Shown: positions 1-9,124, counted from the first letter of the stretch. The stretch: 64,000 nucleotides of DNA from Parundibacterium terreum (GCF_014636315.1 NZ_BMED01000007.1:186001-250000); one strand, 5' to 3'. Notes: generated from the letters alone by a model not told the origin. Translations and numbers: made by a program.

Positions 1-34
1 TTTTAATGACGTCTTTTTGCGCCTTGTTGAACAT
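1..34 (-). CDS. 5' end of a gene running off the left edge (partial)
   Basis: An ATG on the minus strand at 34-32, preceded by the purine-rich GAGGGCGG, opens a frame of eleven codons (MFNKAQKDVIK) that reaches the window edge without a stop. It sits 24 bp downstream of the alpha/beta hydrolase and in the same direction, so it may be the next gene of the leftward benzoate operon. In related box clusters this slot is often an ABC-transporter substrate-binding protein, and the basic start would fit a signal peptide, but that is a guess from position only. Confidence 0.35.
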   Translation of the reverse strand, partial: MFNKAQKDVIK

Positions 35-58
35 ACCGCCCTCATTGATTTTTTTTAA

Positions 59-871
59 CTACATCTGCTGTACCGCCTTGATGAATTGCCCTGCCTTGTT
101 ACTCAATACCTCCGCCTGATCACGGTGGGGTGAGTGCCCGCATTGCGGAATCACCTGCAATACCGCCTGCGCGACCTGGTCTTGTATGCCGGTGATCTGC
201 GCCAGCGTGCCGTATTCGTCGTCTTCTCCCTGCACCGCCAGCATCGGGCAGGCGATGGACGGGAGATATGCTTCTATATTCCAGGAGCGGAACTCAGGGT
301 CCAGCCAGACATCGTTCCAGCCCCAGAATGCAGAATCCACGTCGTCATGGTGGCGTGCCAGCCGCTCACGCAAGCCCTGCTGCAAATAAGTTTCGCGGGC
401 GACACCGATGGCTGCGACCGTCATGTCCTCCACAAAAATATGCGGTGCTACCACCACGATGCCGCTGACCATATCGGGATAGCGTGCCGCGTACAGCAAT
501 GCAATCGAGCCGCCATCGCTATGGCCGAACAGCCAGGGTTTTTCCAGCCCTATTTTCTTGAAAAACAGCGGCAATACTTCAAATGCCTGCCTCTGCATGA
601 AGTCCACCGGAAAACGTTCGGCCGCCGGCCTGGCCGTGGATCTTCCATAGGCATAGCGGGAAAAAACCAGGCCGCTGAAGCCGTTACGCGAGCAGAATTG
701 TTCCGGAAAATCCTTCCACAGCGATACCGATCCCAGCCCCTCGTGCAGGAAGACCACCACAGGCTGATCCGACTTTTTCACGCCTACCCATTGGTATTCC
801 AGTTGGATATTACGCCCATTCCAGTCTATTTCGGCGAACAGCGGCGATTGATTTTCATGCTCTGCAACCAT
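59..871 (-). CDS. alpha/beta hydrolase of the box cluster
   Basis: A 270-residue alpha/beta-hydrolase fold protein. The nucleophile elbow GHSDGG puts the serine at residue 118. An acidic residue in the GEDDEYG segment and the histidine of CGHSPH near the C-terminus complete a plausible triad, and the HEGLG segment near residue 43 is the likely oxyanion-hole loop. There is no signal peptide, so it is probably cytoplasmic. It starts 2 bp after the bclA stop and is therefore translationally coupled to the benzoate-CoA ligase. Hydrolases in this place are thought to act as thioesterases or ring-cleavage accessory enzymes in aerobic benzoyl-CoA breakdown; the substrate cannot be read from the sequence. 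Confidence 0.85.
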   Translation of the reverse strand: MVAEHENQSPLFAEIDWNGRNIQLEYQWVGVKKSDQPVVVFLHEGLGSVSLWKDFPEQFCSRNGFSGLVFSRYAYGRSTARPAAERFPVDFMQRQAFEVLPLFFKKIGLEKPWLFGHSDGGSIALLYAARYPDMVSGIVVVAPHIFVEDMTVAAIGVARETYLQQGLRERLARHHDDVDSAFWGWNDVWLDPEFRSWNIEAYLPSIACPMLAVQGEDDEYGTLAQITGIQDQVAQAVLQVIPQCGHSPHRDQAEVLSNKAGQFIKAVQQM

Positions 872-873
872 GC

Positions 874-2466
874 TTAATGGCCTTCCGCTGCGCGTAGTTT
901 GAAACGCTGTATTTTGCCGGTGGCTGTCTTGGGCAGTAATTGCACGAAAGAAATGTCGCGCGGATATTTATGCGGCGCCAGGCGTGACTTGACGAACTTT
1001 TTCAAATCGTCCTCCAGTTCGCCGCAGGCGGATTCCGGATGCCGCAGCACCACAAAAGCCTTGGTCTTGGTCAGTCCATCCGCATCCGGCACGCCGATGA
1101 CCGCGCACTCCAGCACTGAGTCATGGCCCATCAATGCGGATTCGACTTCTATCGGCGACACATACTGGCCGCTGACTTTCAGCATGTCGTCGCTGCGGCC
1201 TGCATAGGTATAGTAACCGTCTGCATCAATCGAATACTTGTCACCGCTCTTGACCCAGTCGCCGACGAAGGTGGAGCGGCTTTTTTCGCGGTTGGCCCAG
1301 TACAGCAATGCTGCGCTGGGGCCGCGTATGTACAGGTCGCCGATTTCGCCGTTCGGCACGGCGTGACCGTTGTCGTCGCGCAATTCCAGCTGGTAGCCGG
1401 GTACCGGCCTGCCGGTAGAGCCGTAATGCACGTCGCCCTCCCGGTTGGACAGGAAGATATGCAGCATTTCGGTGGAGCCCAGGCCATCCAGGATGTGGCA
1501 ATCAAAATGATGATGGAATCTTTCTCCGACTTCCCTGGACAGGGCTTCCCCCGCAGAGGCGCAGATGCGCAGCGCGACTTGTTCTTTGGCCGGTAGCTCG
1601 TCCGAGGCCAGCATCGCTACATACAAGGTGGGCACGCCGCAAAACACGGTGGGCCGGTGTTCCGTCAGGCGCTTGAATACCGCAGGCGGGGTAGGACGTT
1701 CCGGCATCAGTACCGTAGTGGCTCCCACGCTGAGCGGAAAGGTCAGAGCATTTCCCAGGCCATAGGCAAAGAACAGTTTTGCCGCAGAAAATACCAGATC
1801 GGATTCGCGCACTCCCAATACGGGTTTTCCATACAGCTCTGCGGTCCAGAACAGGTTGGCATGTGAATGCACGGTACCCTTGGGCCGGCCGGTGGAGCCG
1901 GAGGAGTATAGCCAGAAGGCGAAGTCGTCGGCTCGTGTCCTGGCAAAATCAGCCTCTGCCAGCGGCGCGGTGTCCAGCACGCTGGCAAAACTCAGCGCTC
2001 CCGCGACACTGGCCGCACCTTGGCCGGTAATGATGATCTTGGGCTGTGTGGCCAAGGCGGCCAGCGCTTCCTGTACCACCGGCCACAAAGCCTCCGACAC
2101 GACCACGGCGCTGGCGGTGCTGTGCTCCAGCATATAGCTATAGTCGGCAGCAGGCAGCAGCGTGTTCACAGGCACCGGCACAATGCCGGCCAGCATTGCA
2201 CCCAGCAGGGCGACCGGCATATCCACGGTATCCTGCATCACCAGCAAGATACGTTCTTCGCGGTGTATGCCGGCCAGTTTCAGGCCTGCGGCAAAGCGGC
2301 GTGAAGCCTGTGCCAGTTCGCCATAGCTGAGTTTCCGGTTGTCGTCGATATATGCGGTCTTGCCAGCGCGGTCCTGATTCAACTCCAGGATGTGCCGGGC
2401 GAAATTGAATTGTTCCGGAAGCTTGATTTCTGATACATCTATTTCTGATACATCTGCCTGATCCAT
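874..2466 (-). CDS. bclA: benzoate-CoA ligase
   Basis: A 530-residue ANL-family acyl-CoA synthetase that activates benzoate with ATP and CoA to benzoyl-CoA, the first step of the box pathway. The adenylate-forming motif YSSGSTGRPKG lies at residues 187-197, and the C-terminal lysine in KTATGKIQR is residue 518. The AGRSDDMLKVSG hinge is also present. Length and context match BclA/BadA-type ligases. The gene is co-directional with boxD upstream and a hydrolase downstream. The N-terminus carries a duplicated pentapeptide DVSEI from an exact 15-bp tandem repeat. The family call is firm; benzoate specificity is inferred from the cluster. Confidence 0.93.
   Translation of the reverse strand: MDQADVSEIDVSEIKLPEQFNFARHILELNQDRAGKTAYIDDNRKLSYGELAQASRRFAAGLKLAGIHREERILLVMQDTVDMPVALLGAMLAGIVPVPVNTLLPAADYSYMLEHSTASAVVVSEALWPVVQEALAALATQPKIIITGQGAASVAGALSFASVLDTAPLAEADFARTRADDFAFWLYSSGSTGRPKGTVHSHANLFWTAELYGKPVLGVRESDLVFSAAKLFFAYGLGNALTFPLSVGATTVLMPERPTPPAVFKRLTEHRPTVFCGVPTLYVAMLASDELPAKEQVALRICASAGEALSREVGERFHHHFDCHILDGLGSTEMLHIFLSNREGDVHYGSTGRPVPGYQLELRDDNGHAVPNGEIGDLYIRGPSAALLYWANREKSRSTFVGDWVKSGDKYSIDADGYYTYAGRSDDMLKVSGQYVSPIEVESALMGHDSVLECAVIGVPDADGLTKTKAFVVLRHPESACGELEDDLKKFVKSRLAPHKYPRDISFVQLLPKTATGKIQRFKLRAAEGH
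2426..2455. repeat. 15-bp exact tandem duplication inside bclA
   Basis: The unit atttctgatacatct occurs twice with no gap (2426-2440 and 2441-2455). It is in frame and encodes DVSEI twice at the extreme N-terminus of the ligase, ahead of the conserved domain. Confidence 0.9.
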
Positions 2467-2545
2467 TGCTGTCTCTCCTCCAACATTCCTGGCTGCACTG
2501 CCGCTGGGTAAACCCGCCTTGTTATTTGCCGTCTGAAATCAATGT

Positions 2546-4117
2546 TCAGACGATCCAGGCTTTTGCGGTAGCAGATAAATTTTCCAGCGTTTGTGCTGAT
2601 CCCTGTATCGCGCTGCGGCGATGGTAGAAGGCCAGGCCTCGCAGGCCGCCCAGTTCCTCGCCGCCGCCGGCACGTCCAGGTCCGCCGTGAATGGATCCCG
2701 GCATCACATTGCCGTGGCCGGTCTGGGTCTTTGCCACTTCCGGCGTGACCGTATGCACCCGTCCATGCGATGCCGCCAGCGCCTGTGCAGTACGGGCCAG
2801 CCAGGCACTGTCTTCACTGAAGGCCGATGCCACTAATGAACCCAGGCCGCGCTGCGCCAGTGCCAGCGCATGCTCGGTGTCTCTATAGCCGAGCAGGGTA
2901 GAGACAGGGCCGAAGACTTCATGGTCGTGCACCAGCGTAGCCTGGTCCGCATCCCGTATGCCAAACAGCGTTGGCGACACACAGGCCGCTATGGCAGGAT
3001 CTGCATCGACCAGGGGCTGGCTGGAACCGCCATGGATGGTTTGCGCTTCGCCGGCCAGCTTGCGTATGCCGGCTTGCACATTGTCGTATTGCTCGCGGCT
3101 TACCAGCGAGCCCATGCGCACTTCTTCATTACGAGGATTGCCGACCTTGATCTGCGCCAGCTTGGCGGAAGCCGCCTCGGCCACCGCGCTGAATATACCG
3201 GCAGGCACCAGCGCGCGGCGTATCGCCGTGCAGCGCTGCCCGCTCTTGGTACTCATTTCACGCACCAGTTCGCTGACATAGGCATCAAAGGATGGCGTGC
3301 CCGGCAAGGCATCCGGTCCGAGTATCGAGCAATTCAGGCTATCCGCCTCCACATTGACCCTGACCGAGTGACGCGCCACCGCATCATGCGAGCGTATCGC
3401 CACAGCCGTGTCGGCGGAGCCTGTGAATGACAGCACATCAAAAGGCCGCAGCTGGTCGAGCAAGCCGGCGGAGCTGCCGCAGACGATGGACAGTGCACCG
3501 GGCGGCAGGATGCCGGCGGCAATCACGTCGGCCACCATGCGCTGCGTGAGCCATGCGGTGACGGTTGCCGGCTTGATGATGACAGGCACGCCGGACAAGA
3601 GTGCCGGAGCAGCCTTTTCCCACAAGCCCCAGGACGGAAAATTAAAAGCATTGATGAATAGCGCGACGCCGCGCACCGGCGTCAGGATATGCTGCGACTG
3701 GAACAGCTTGTCCTTCGAGTAAATGGCGGGGCTGCCGTCCAAAAGCAATCTGGCATCGCCGAGGCCGGCGCCGAGTTTGGCGTAATAGCCCAGCGTGAAC
3801 AAGGCGCCTTCGATATCGACGCCGGAATCAGCCTTGGTCGTACCGGAATTGGCAAGCGAGATGTCGTAGTAGGCATCGCGGTTGGCCTGCAATACCTTCA
3901 GCACCTGGTCCAGCATGGCGGCGCGCTCGCCATAGCTCATTGCCTGCAATGCGGCCGAGCCTTGCGTACGCGCAAAATCAAAGCCGGCCTGCAGGTTTTC
4001 GGCCTTGCCGCCGGTGCTGGCGATGTGTGCGCCGGTGATGGGGTCCAGCAGCTTGTTTACCGGTTCAGCCCGTGCCTGCCATGCGCCGCCGAGATAATTT
4101 TGCAGATAATTCGTCAT
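2546..4117 (-). CDS. boxD: 3,4-dehydroadipyl-CoA semialdehyde dehydrogenase
   Basis: Aldehyde dehydrogenase of 523 residues when started at the ATG at 4117 (MTNYLQNYLGG). The open frame continues 59 codons further upstream, but that part is basic, low-complexity and overlaps the DUF4863 gene, so it is unlikely to be translated. The fold is that of the BoxD/PaaZ-like dehydrogenases: an N-terminal NADP-binding half with FINAFNFPSWG, and a catalytic cysteine in KSGQRCTAIRR. The enzyme oxidises the semialdehyde produced by BoxC to 3,4-dehydroadipyl-CoA. It lies just upstream of bclA on the same strand and is expected to share its promoter. Confidence 0.9.
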   Translation of the reverse strand: MTNYLQNYLGGAWQARAEPVNKLLDPITGAHIASTGGKAENLQAGFDFARTQGSAALQAMSYGERAAMLDQVLKVLQANRDAYYDISLANSGTTKADSGVDIEGALFTLGYYAKLGAGLGDARLLLDGSPAIYSKDKLFQSQHILTPVRGVALFINAFNFPSWGLWEKAAPALLSGVPVIIKPATVTAWLTQRMVADVIAAGILPPGALSIVCGSSAGLLDQLRPFDVLSFTGSADTAVAIRSHDAVARHSVRVNVEADSLNCSILGPDALPGTPSFDAYVSELVREMSTKSGQRCTAIRRALVPAGIFSAVAEAASAKLAQIKVGNPRNEEVRMGSLVSREQYDNVQAGIRKLAGEAQTIHGGSSQPLVDADPAIAACVSPTLFGIRDADQATLVHDHEVFGPVSTLLGYRDTEHALALAQRGLGSLVASAFSEDSAWLARTAQALAASHGRVHTVTPEVAKTQTGHGNVMPGSIHGGPGRAGGGEELGGLRGLAFYHRRSAIQGSAQTLENLSATAKAWIV

Positions 4118-4185
4118 AGAGTGCCTGGATGTCCGTTGGATATATAAATAAGGTAGGAGATGGGGACTAGGGCCTGGTTGATGCG

Positions 4186-4656
4186 CTAGGCCGCTGCGCT
4201 GAAATGGATTGCGCCTTGCGGCAGCAGGTAGAGTACGAAGGCGCGGCCCCGGCTGACGGTGGGGCTGTGGGCGCTGCCTGCTTCGTACACGCACCAGCCT
4301 GCCGGCCTGTCGTCAAACACCGCTTCACTGGTCAGCGGCATGATCAAGTCGATCTCGCCGTTAGGATGGCTGTGGTGGGGACCGGCGATATCCTGCATGT
4401 CGACCACGTCCACGCTGAAGCCATGCGTGGCATCGGAGGCTTTCAGCACCCTGCCGTAGCGGATGCCGCCGCCCTCGCGATTGCACATCCAGCCTTCGCT
4501 GGTGCCGGTCACGCAGGCATCGAAGATGGCTTCATAGATAGGGCTGCCTGGTCCGTGTTCTGCATTCAGGTGCGCTTCGAGCGCGGCACCCAGCGGTATC
4601 CCGGCGATTTCTTCAGTGAGACGGGCGATAAGTTTTTGAAAAGCCTGCGCATCCAT
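4186..4656 (-). CDS. DUF4863 protein (4-hydroxylaminobenzoate lyase-like)
   Basis: A 156-residue protein resembling the DUF4863 family, which includes the 4-hydroxylaminobenzoate lyase PnbB. A cupin-like metal-binding pattern can be seen: HHSHPNGEIDLIMP around residues 93-106 supplies three histidines and an acidic residue. It is the first gene of the leftward operon, 68 bp ahead of boxD, and its promoter faces boxR. The family often travels with box genes although no step of the pathway needs it, so it may extend substrate range to amino- or nitro-benzoates or detoxify an intermediate. The family call is moderately firm; the reaction is unproven. Confidence 0.72.
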   Translation of the reverse strand: MDAQAFQKLIARLTEEIAGIPLGAALEAHLNAEHGPGSPIYEAIFDACVTGTSEGWMCNREGGGIRYGRVLKASDATHGFSVDVVDMQDIAGPHHSHPNGEIDLIMPLTSEAVFDDRPAGWCVYEAGSAHSPTVSRGRAFVLYLLPQGAIHFSAAA

Positions 4657-4820
4657 CGTTTACAATCTCCAGATTGTTGCATCTATAGTGCATACATTTT
4701 TTTAGAAAGTGCACTGAAGGTGTGATTTCTGTGAAGTGTAGGTGTAATATCTTGCATGTGTCAAGTATTGGGTGCATATTATATTTCATGAAGTAATCCT
4801 CAACTCTGGAAAAGCAGTGC
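4657..4820. promoter_or_regulatory. divergent boxR/DUF4863 promoter region with six TGCA tetramers
   Basis: TGCA occurs at 4678, 4689, 4710, 4753, 4773 and 4818, with spacings of 11, 21, 43, 20 and 45 bp that are near multiples of a helical turn. TGCA repeats are known operator elements of the related BzdR and BoxR regulators of benzoate genes. BoxR binding here is inferred. Confidence 0.6.
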
Positions 4821-5732
4821 ATGAACGACATAAGTAATCAAGCAATCTCGGGCGAGTCGCCGGGGGAGGTAAAAGACCTGTTTTTGATCGCGCTGGGGGA
4901 CAGGCTGCGCGCGCTAAGGTCCAGGCGCGGCCTGACCCGCAAGGCGCTGGCGCGCCTGGCCGATGTTTCCGAGCGCCATCTTGCCAATGTGGAATCCGGT
5001 GTCGGCAATGCGTCCATACAATTCCTGCGGCAACTGACGGCGGTGCTGAATTGCACGCTGGCCGAAATGATAGGCGATGAAACCGCAACCTCGCCGGAAT
5101 GGCTGATGATACGCGAGGTGCTGCGCGGCCGTTCCGATGCGGAGCTGGCGCAGGCACGTGCTGCCTTGTCCGGCGTATTTGAGACGCCCACCAGCGAAAA
5201 GGCCAGGCGCCAGAGGGTGGCGCTAATAGGTTTGCGCGGAGCAGGAAAATCCTCGATAGGACGCATGCTGGCTGACCGCTGGGTGGTGCCCTTCATTGAG
5301 CTGAATCGCCAGATAGAAACCCTGGCCGGTTGCAGCGTGGCCGAGATCCATGCCCTGTATGGGCAGAACGCCTACCGCCGCTATGAATACCGGGCGCTGG
5401 AAGATGCGATCCAGCGCTATCCGCAGGCAGTGATCGCGACGCCGGGCGGCATCGTATCCGATCCGGCCACCTTTAATCTGCTGCTGTCGCATTGCTATAC
5501 AGTATGGCTGAAGGCTTCGCCGGAAGAGCATATGAGCCGCGTGGTGGCACAGGGCGATACCCGTCCGATGTCGGGTAACCGCGAGGCGATGCAAGACTTG
5601 AAGGAAATCATCCAGAGCCGCACCCCTTTTTACTCCAAGGCCGATGAAACCTTTGATACCAGCGAACTGACCCAGGAAGGCGCTTTCCTGGCGCTGGATG
5701 ATCAGCTGCGGTCCATGGCCCTGTCCAAGTAG
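4821..5732 (+). CDS. boxR: benzoyl-CoA-responsive regulator BoxR
   Basis: A 303-residue regulator with the BzdR/BoxR architecture. An XRE-type helix-turn-helix (about residues 28-85) joins through a linker to a shikimate-kinase-like domain whose Walker A is GLRGAGKSS (137-145). In this family the kinase-like domain binds benzoyl-CoA as inducer and the N-terminus represses the box promoters. It diverges from the DUF4863-boxD-bclA operon and precedes boxC by about 200 bp with a terminator between. TGCA clusters lie upstream of both boxR and boxC. No strong Shine-Dalgarno precedes the ATG at 4821. Confidence 0.92.
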   Translation: MNDISNQAISGESPGEVKDLFLIALGDRLRALRSRRGLTRKALARLADVSERHLANVESGVGNASIQFLRQLTAVLNCTLAEMIGDETATSPEWLMIREVLRGRSDAELAQARAALSGVFETPTSEKARRQRVALIGLRGAGKSSIGRMLADRWVVPFIELNRQIETLAGCSVAEIHALYGQNAYRRYEYRALEDAIQRYPQAVIATPGGIVSDPATFNLLLSHCYTVWLKASPEEHMSRVVAQGDTRPMSGNREAMQDLKEIIQSRTPFYSKADETFDTSELTQEGAFLALDDQLRSMALSK

Positions 5733-5754
5733 CGCTGTTTCAATTTCCTCCCTG

Positions 5755-5779
5755 ATGCCGGCTGAGTCCGGCATTTTTT
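5755..5779 (+). terminator. intrinsic terminator after boxR
   Basis: Stem ATGCCGG (5755-5761), loop ctgagt, stem CCGGCAT (5768-5774), followed by a run of T. It separates boxR from boxCBA transcription. Confidence 0.8.
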
Positions 5780-5798
5780 CCGCCTGTTTCTGTTTGCC

Positions 5799-5930
5799 TG
5801 CAGCGAATCTCCTCGAATTTCCCGCAATGCGGCAATTTTAAAATGCAGCTTATTGCTTGACTTGTCCATATTCATGCAATATAGTGCGTTTAAGGTATTT
5901 CAAATGCAGCATACTGCCACTGAGGAGTGA
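5799..5930 (+). promoter_or_regulatory. boxC upstream region with TGCA repeats
   Basis: TGCA at 5799, 5844, 5875 and 5905, with spacings of 45, 31 and 30 bp, and a TGCG at 5885. The same tetramer array is seen before boxR, so this is a candidate BoxR operator for boxCBA. A GAGGAG ribosome-binding site follows at 5922-5927. Confidence 0.55.
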
Positions 5931-5935
5931 GACAC

Positions 5936-7588
5936 ATGTCAACGATCATCAATTACGAAACCCACCCCGAATCCTATAAGCATTGGACGCTGTCCGTGGA
6001 TGGCGTCATTGCCACGTTGACAATGAATGTTGATGAAGACGGCGGCCTGAAAGAAGGCTACAAGCTGAAATTGAATTCCTATGACCTCGGGGTCGATATC
6101 GAATTGCATGACGCAGTGCAGCGCATCCGGTTTGAGCATCCTTCGGTGTGCACCGTTGTCATCACCAGCGCGCGTGACCGCATTTTTTGCTCCGGCGCCA
6201 ACATCTTTATGCTGGGCAAATCCACCCATGCGTGGAAGGTCAACTTCTGCAAATTCACCAATGAAACCCGTAACGGCCTGGAAGACTCCAGCCGCCATTC
6301 CGGCCTGAAGTTCATTGCCGCAGTGAATGGCGCCTGCGCCGGCGGTGGTTATGAACTGGCCGCTGCCTGCGACGAGATCATCCTGGTGGACGACCGCTCT
6401 TCTTCGGTGAGCCTGCCGGAAGTGCCCTTGCTCGGCGTCTTGCCCGGCACCGGCGGTCTGACCCGCCTGACCGACAAGCGCAAGGTGCGCCACGACCATG
6501 CCGATATCTTCTGCACTACGTCGGAAGGCGTGCGCGGCCAGCGCGCAAAGGACTGGCGCCTGGTGGACGAGGTCGTAAAACCTGCGCAATTCCAGCAGGC
6601 CGTCAAAGAGCGTGCGCAAGCCCTGGCGCAATTGAGTGACAGGCCAGCGGAAGCGCAGGGCGTGAAATTCCTGCCCTTGAACAAGGAGATCACCGCCGAT
6701 ACTGTCAACTACAGCTTTGTCGGCATACAGATCAACCGCGACGGCCGCACCGCGACGCTGACCGTAAAGGCGCCGTCGGTGGAGCAGCCGAAAGATATCG
6801 CCGGCATAGAAGCGGCCGGTGCAAGCTGGTGGCCGCTGCAGATGGCGCGTGAGCTGGACGATGCGATCCTGCATCTGCGCACCAATGAGCTGGACATCGG
6901 CACCTGGATATTGAAAACCCAGGGCGATGCGCGCGATGTGCTGGACGTGGATGCCAGCCTGGTGCAGCACAAGTCGCACTGGCTGGTGCGTGAAACCATA
7001 GGCTTCATGCGCCGCACCTTTGCCCGTCTGGACGTATCTTCCCGGTCCTTGTTCGCGCTGATCGAAGAGGGCTCATGCTTCGCGGGTTCTTTGCTGGAAA
7101 TAGCGCTGGCAGCGGACCGCAGCTATATGCTGGCGATGCCGGACGAACCGAAAAAAGCGCCACGGATTACCCCATCGGAAATGAATTTTGGCGCATTGCC
7201 CATGGTTACCGGCCAATCCCGCCTGCAACGCCGTTTCTATGAAGATGAAGCTGAGGTGGCTGCGGTCCGCGCCAAAATCGGCACTCCGCTGGATGCTGCA
7301 GAGGCGATGGCCTTGGGCTTGATCACCGCCGATCCGGATGACCTGGATTGGGCCGATGAAACCAGGCTGGCGCTGGAAGAACGCGCCAGCATGTCGCCTG
7401 ATGCACTGACAGGGCTGGAAGCGAACTTGCGCTTCAACGGCAAGGAAAACATGGAAACCCGCATCTTCGGCCGCCTGACCGCGTGGCAAAACTGGATCTT
7501 CATCCGTCCCAATGCAGTTGGCGAGCTGGGTGCATTGAAGGTCTATGGCAGCGGCAACAAGGCCAAGTTCGATTTGAATCGCGTTTAA
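5936..7588 (+). CDS. boxC: 2,3-epoxybenzoyl-CoA dihydrolase (BoxC)
   Basis: A 550-residue double-crotonase-fold enzyme that hydrolytically opens 2,3-epoxybenzoyl-CoA to 3,4-dehydroadipyl-CoA semialdehyde and formate. The N-terminal half has the crotonase CoA pocket segment CAGGGYELAAACDE. The ATG at 5936 is preferred because GAGGAG at 5922-5927 is well placed; a GTG at 5927 in the same frame overlaps that ribosome-binding site. It is followed by boxB 61 bp later and forms boxCBA. Length and context agree with BoxC. Confidence 0.95.
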   Translation: MSTIINYETHPESYKHWTLSVDGVIATLTMNVDEDGGLKEGYKLKLNSYDLGVDIELHDAVQRIRFEHPSVCTVVITSARDRIFCSGANIFMLGKSTHAWKVNFCKFTNETRNGLEDSSRHSGLKFIAAVNGACAGGGYELAAACDEIILVDDRSSSVSLPEVPLLGVLPGTGGLTRLTDKRKVRHDHADIFCTTSEGVRGQRAKDWRLVDEVVKPAQFQQAVKERAQALAQLSDRPAEAQGVKFLPLNKEITADTVNYSFVGIQINRDGRTATLTVKAPSVEQPKDIAGIEAAGASWWPLQMARELDDAILHLRTNELDIGTWILKTQGDARDVLDVDASLVQHKSHWLVRETIGFMRRTFARLDVSSRSLFALIEEGSCFAGSLLEIALAADRSYMLAMPDEPKKAPRITPSEMNFGALPMVTGQSRLQRRFYEDEAEVAAVRAKIGTPLDAAEAMALGLITADPDDLDWADETRLALEERASMSPDALTGLEANLRFNGKENMETRIFGRLTAWQNWIFIRPNAVGELGALKVYGSGNKAKFDLNRV

Positions 7589-7649
7589 AAAATCCGGCAA
7601 CACTGCTGAACCCAGACGACTACATTCCCTACCCGCAAAGGATAGCCCC

Positions 7650-9077
7650 GTGAGCACAATTAACTACAATGAGACGATACCGAACAACGTGAACTTGTCG
7701 GAAGACAAGACCCTGCAGCGCGCGCTGGAACACTGGCAGCCCAACTACCTGAACTGGTGGCGCGACATGGGGCCGAACGGTTCGCTGAACCATGACGTAT
7801 ACTTGCGCACAGCGATCAATGTCACGCCCGAGGGCTGGGCCCATTTCGGCCATGTGAAGATGCCGGAATACCGCTGGGGGATTTTCCTGGCGCAGGCGGA
7901 GGAAAACCGCAAGATCAATTTCGGCGAAAGCAAGGGCCGCGATGCCTGGCAGGATGTGCCCGGTGAGCACCGCGCCAACCTGCGCCGCATCATTGTGACG
8001 CAGGGCGATACCGAACCGGCTTCGGTGGAACAGCAGCGCCACCTGGGCCTGACCGCGCCTTCGCAGTACGACCTGCGCAACCTGTTCCAGATCAATGTGG
8101 AAGAAGGCCGCCATCTGTGGGCCATGGTGTATCTGCTGCACAAATACTTCGGACGCGACGGCCGCGAGGAAGCGGAGGCGCTGCTGCAGCGCAATTCCGG
8201 CGACCAGGACAAACCGCGCATCCTGGAGGCCTTCAATGAGGAAACGCCGGACTGGCTGGCCTTCTACATGTTCACCTACTTTACCGACCGTGACGGCAAA
8301 TTCCAGCTGAATGCACTGGCCGAATCCGGCTTTGATCCGCTGTCGCGTACCTGCCGCTTCATGCTGACGGAAGAAGCGCACCATATGTTTGTCGGCGAAT
8401 CCGGTATCTCGCGCGTGATCCAGCGCACTTGCGAAGTCATGCGCACCTTCGGCATCGAAGATCCCGAGCAGGTACGTGCCAAGGGCGTGATCGACTTGCC
8501 GACCATACAGCGCTACCTGAATTTCCATTTCAGCGTGACGATAGATTTGTTCGGTGCCGACCAGTCTTCCAATGCCGCCAATTTCTACACTTCCGGCCTC
8601 AAGGGCCGCTATGAAGAAACCAAGCGCGACGACGACCATCTGCTGAAGGGCCAGTCCTATCGCATCCTGGAAGTAGCGGGTGGCTCCCTGGTTGAGCGTG
8701 AAGTGCCGATGCTGAATGCGCTGAATGAAGTATTGCGCGACGATTTCATTCGCGATTCGGTAGCCGGTGTGGGCCGCTGGAACCGGGTGATAGAAAAGGC
8801 GGGCATCAACTTCCGCCTGAGCACGCCGCACAAGGCCTTCAATCGCCACATAGGCGGTTTCGCCAATATGCGCATTTCGCCGGAAGGCCAGGTCATTTCA
8901 GAAGCCGAATGGCTGAGCAAGGTACGCCACTGGCTGCCTAGCGAAGAAGACCGTGCCTATGTCGCATCGCTGATGGGGCGCGTGATAGAGCCTGGAAAAA
9001 TGGCGAACTGGATAGCACCGCCGCCGGTGGGCATCAATCGCCAGCCTATCGATTTTGAATATGTGCGTTTTAATTAA
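7650..9077 (+). CDS. boxB: benzoyl-CoA 2,3-epoxidase oxygenase subunit BoxB
   Basis: A 475-residue class I di-iron oxygenase that epoxidises benzoyl-CoA at C2-C3 with electrons from BoxA. Di-iron ligand motifs are visible as EEGRH and EEAHH. The frame opens with GTG at 7650 (VSTINYNE), preceded by AAAGGA, and length is as expected for BoxB. It lies between boxC and boxA on the same strand. Confidence 0.95.
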   Translation: MSTINYNETIPNNVNLSEDKTLQRALEHWQPNYLNWWRDMGPNGSLNHDVYLRTAINVTPEGWAHFGHVKMPEYRWGIFLAQAEENRKINFGESKGRDAWQDVPGEHRANLRRIIVTQGDTEPASVEQQRHLGLTAPSQYDLRNLFQINVEEGRHLWAMVYLLHKYFGRDGREEAEALLQRNSGDQDKPRILEAFNEETPDWLAFYMFTYFTDRDGKFQLNALAESGFDPLSRTCRFMLTEEAHHMFVGESGISRVIQRTCEVMRTFGIEDPEQVRAKGVIDLPTIQRYLNFHFSVTIDLFGADQSSNAANFYTSGLKGRYEETKRDDDHLLKGQSYRILEVAGGSLVEREVPMLNALNEVLRDDFIRDSVAGVGRWNRVIEKAGINFRLSTPHKAFNRHIGGFANMRISPEGQVISEAEWLSKVRHWLPSEEDRAYVASLMGRVIEPGKMANWIAPPPVGINRQPIDFEYVRFN

Positions 9078-9098
9078 ACTGTCTTAATGATCGGTAAT

Positions 9099-9124
9099 GC
9101 GGAGCAGGCAATTGCATGCTCCGC
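9099..9124 (+). other. stem-loop between boxB and boxA
   Basis: GCGGAGCA (9099-9106), a 10-nt loop and TGCTCCGC (9117-9124), followed by gaattttctt. It could stabilise the upstream message or attenuate boxA. There is no clean T-tract, so it is not a convincing terminator. Confidence 0.5.

Noticed and set aside
4118-4294. 59-codon upstream extension of boxD
   Set aside because: It overlaps the DUF4863 gene, is basic and low-complexity, and leaves the family-typical start at 4117.
7629-8849. 406-codon minus-strand frame opposite boxB
   Set aside because: It lies fully antisense to a well-supported gene and has no recognisable motif.
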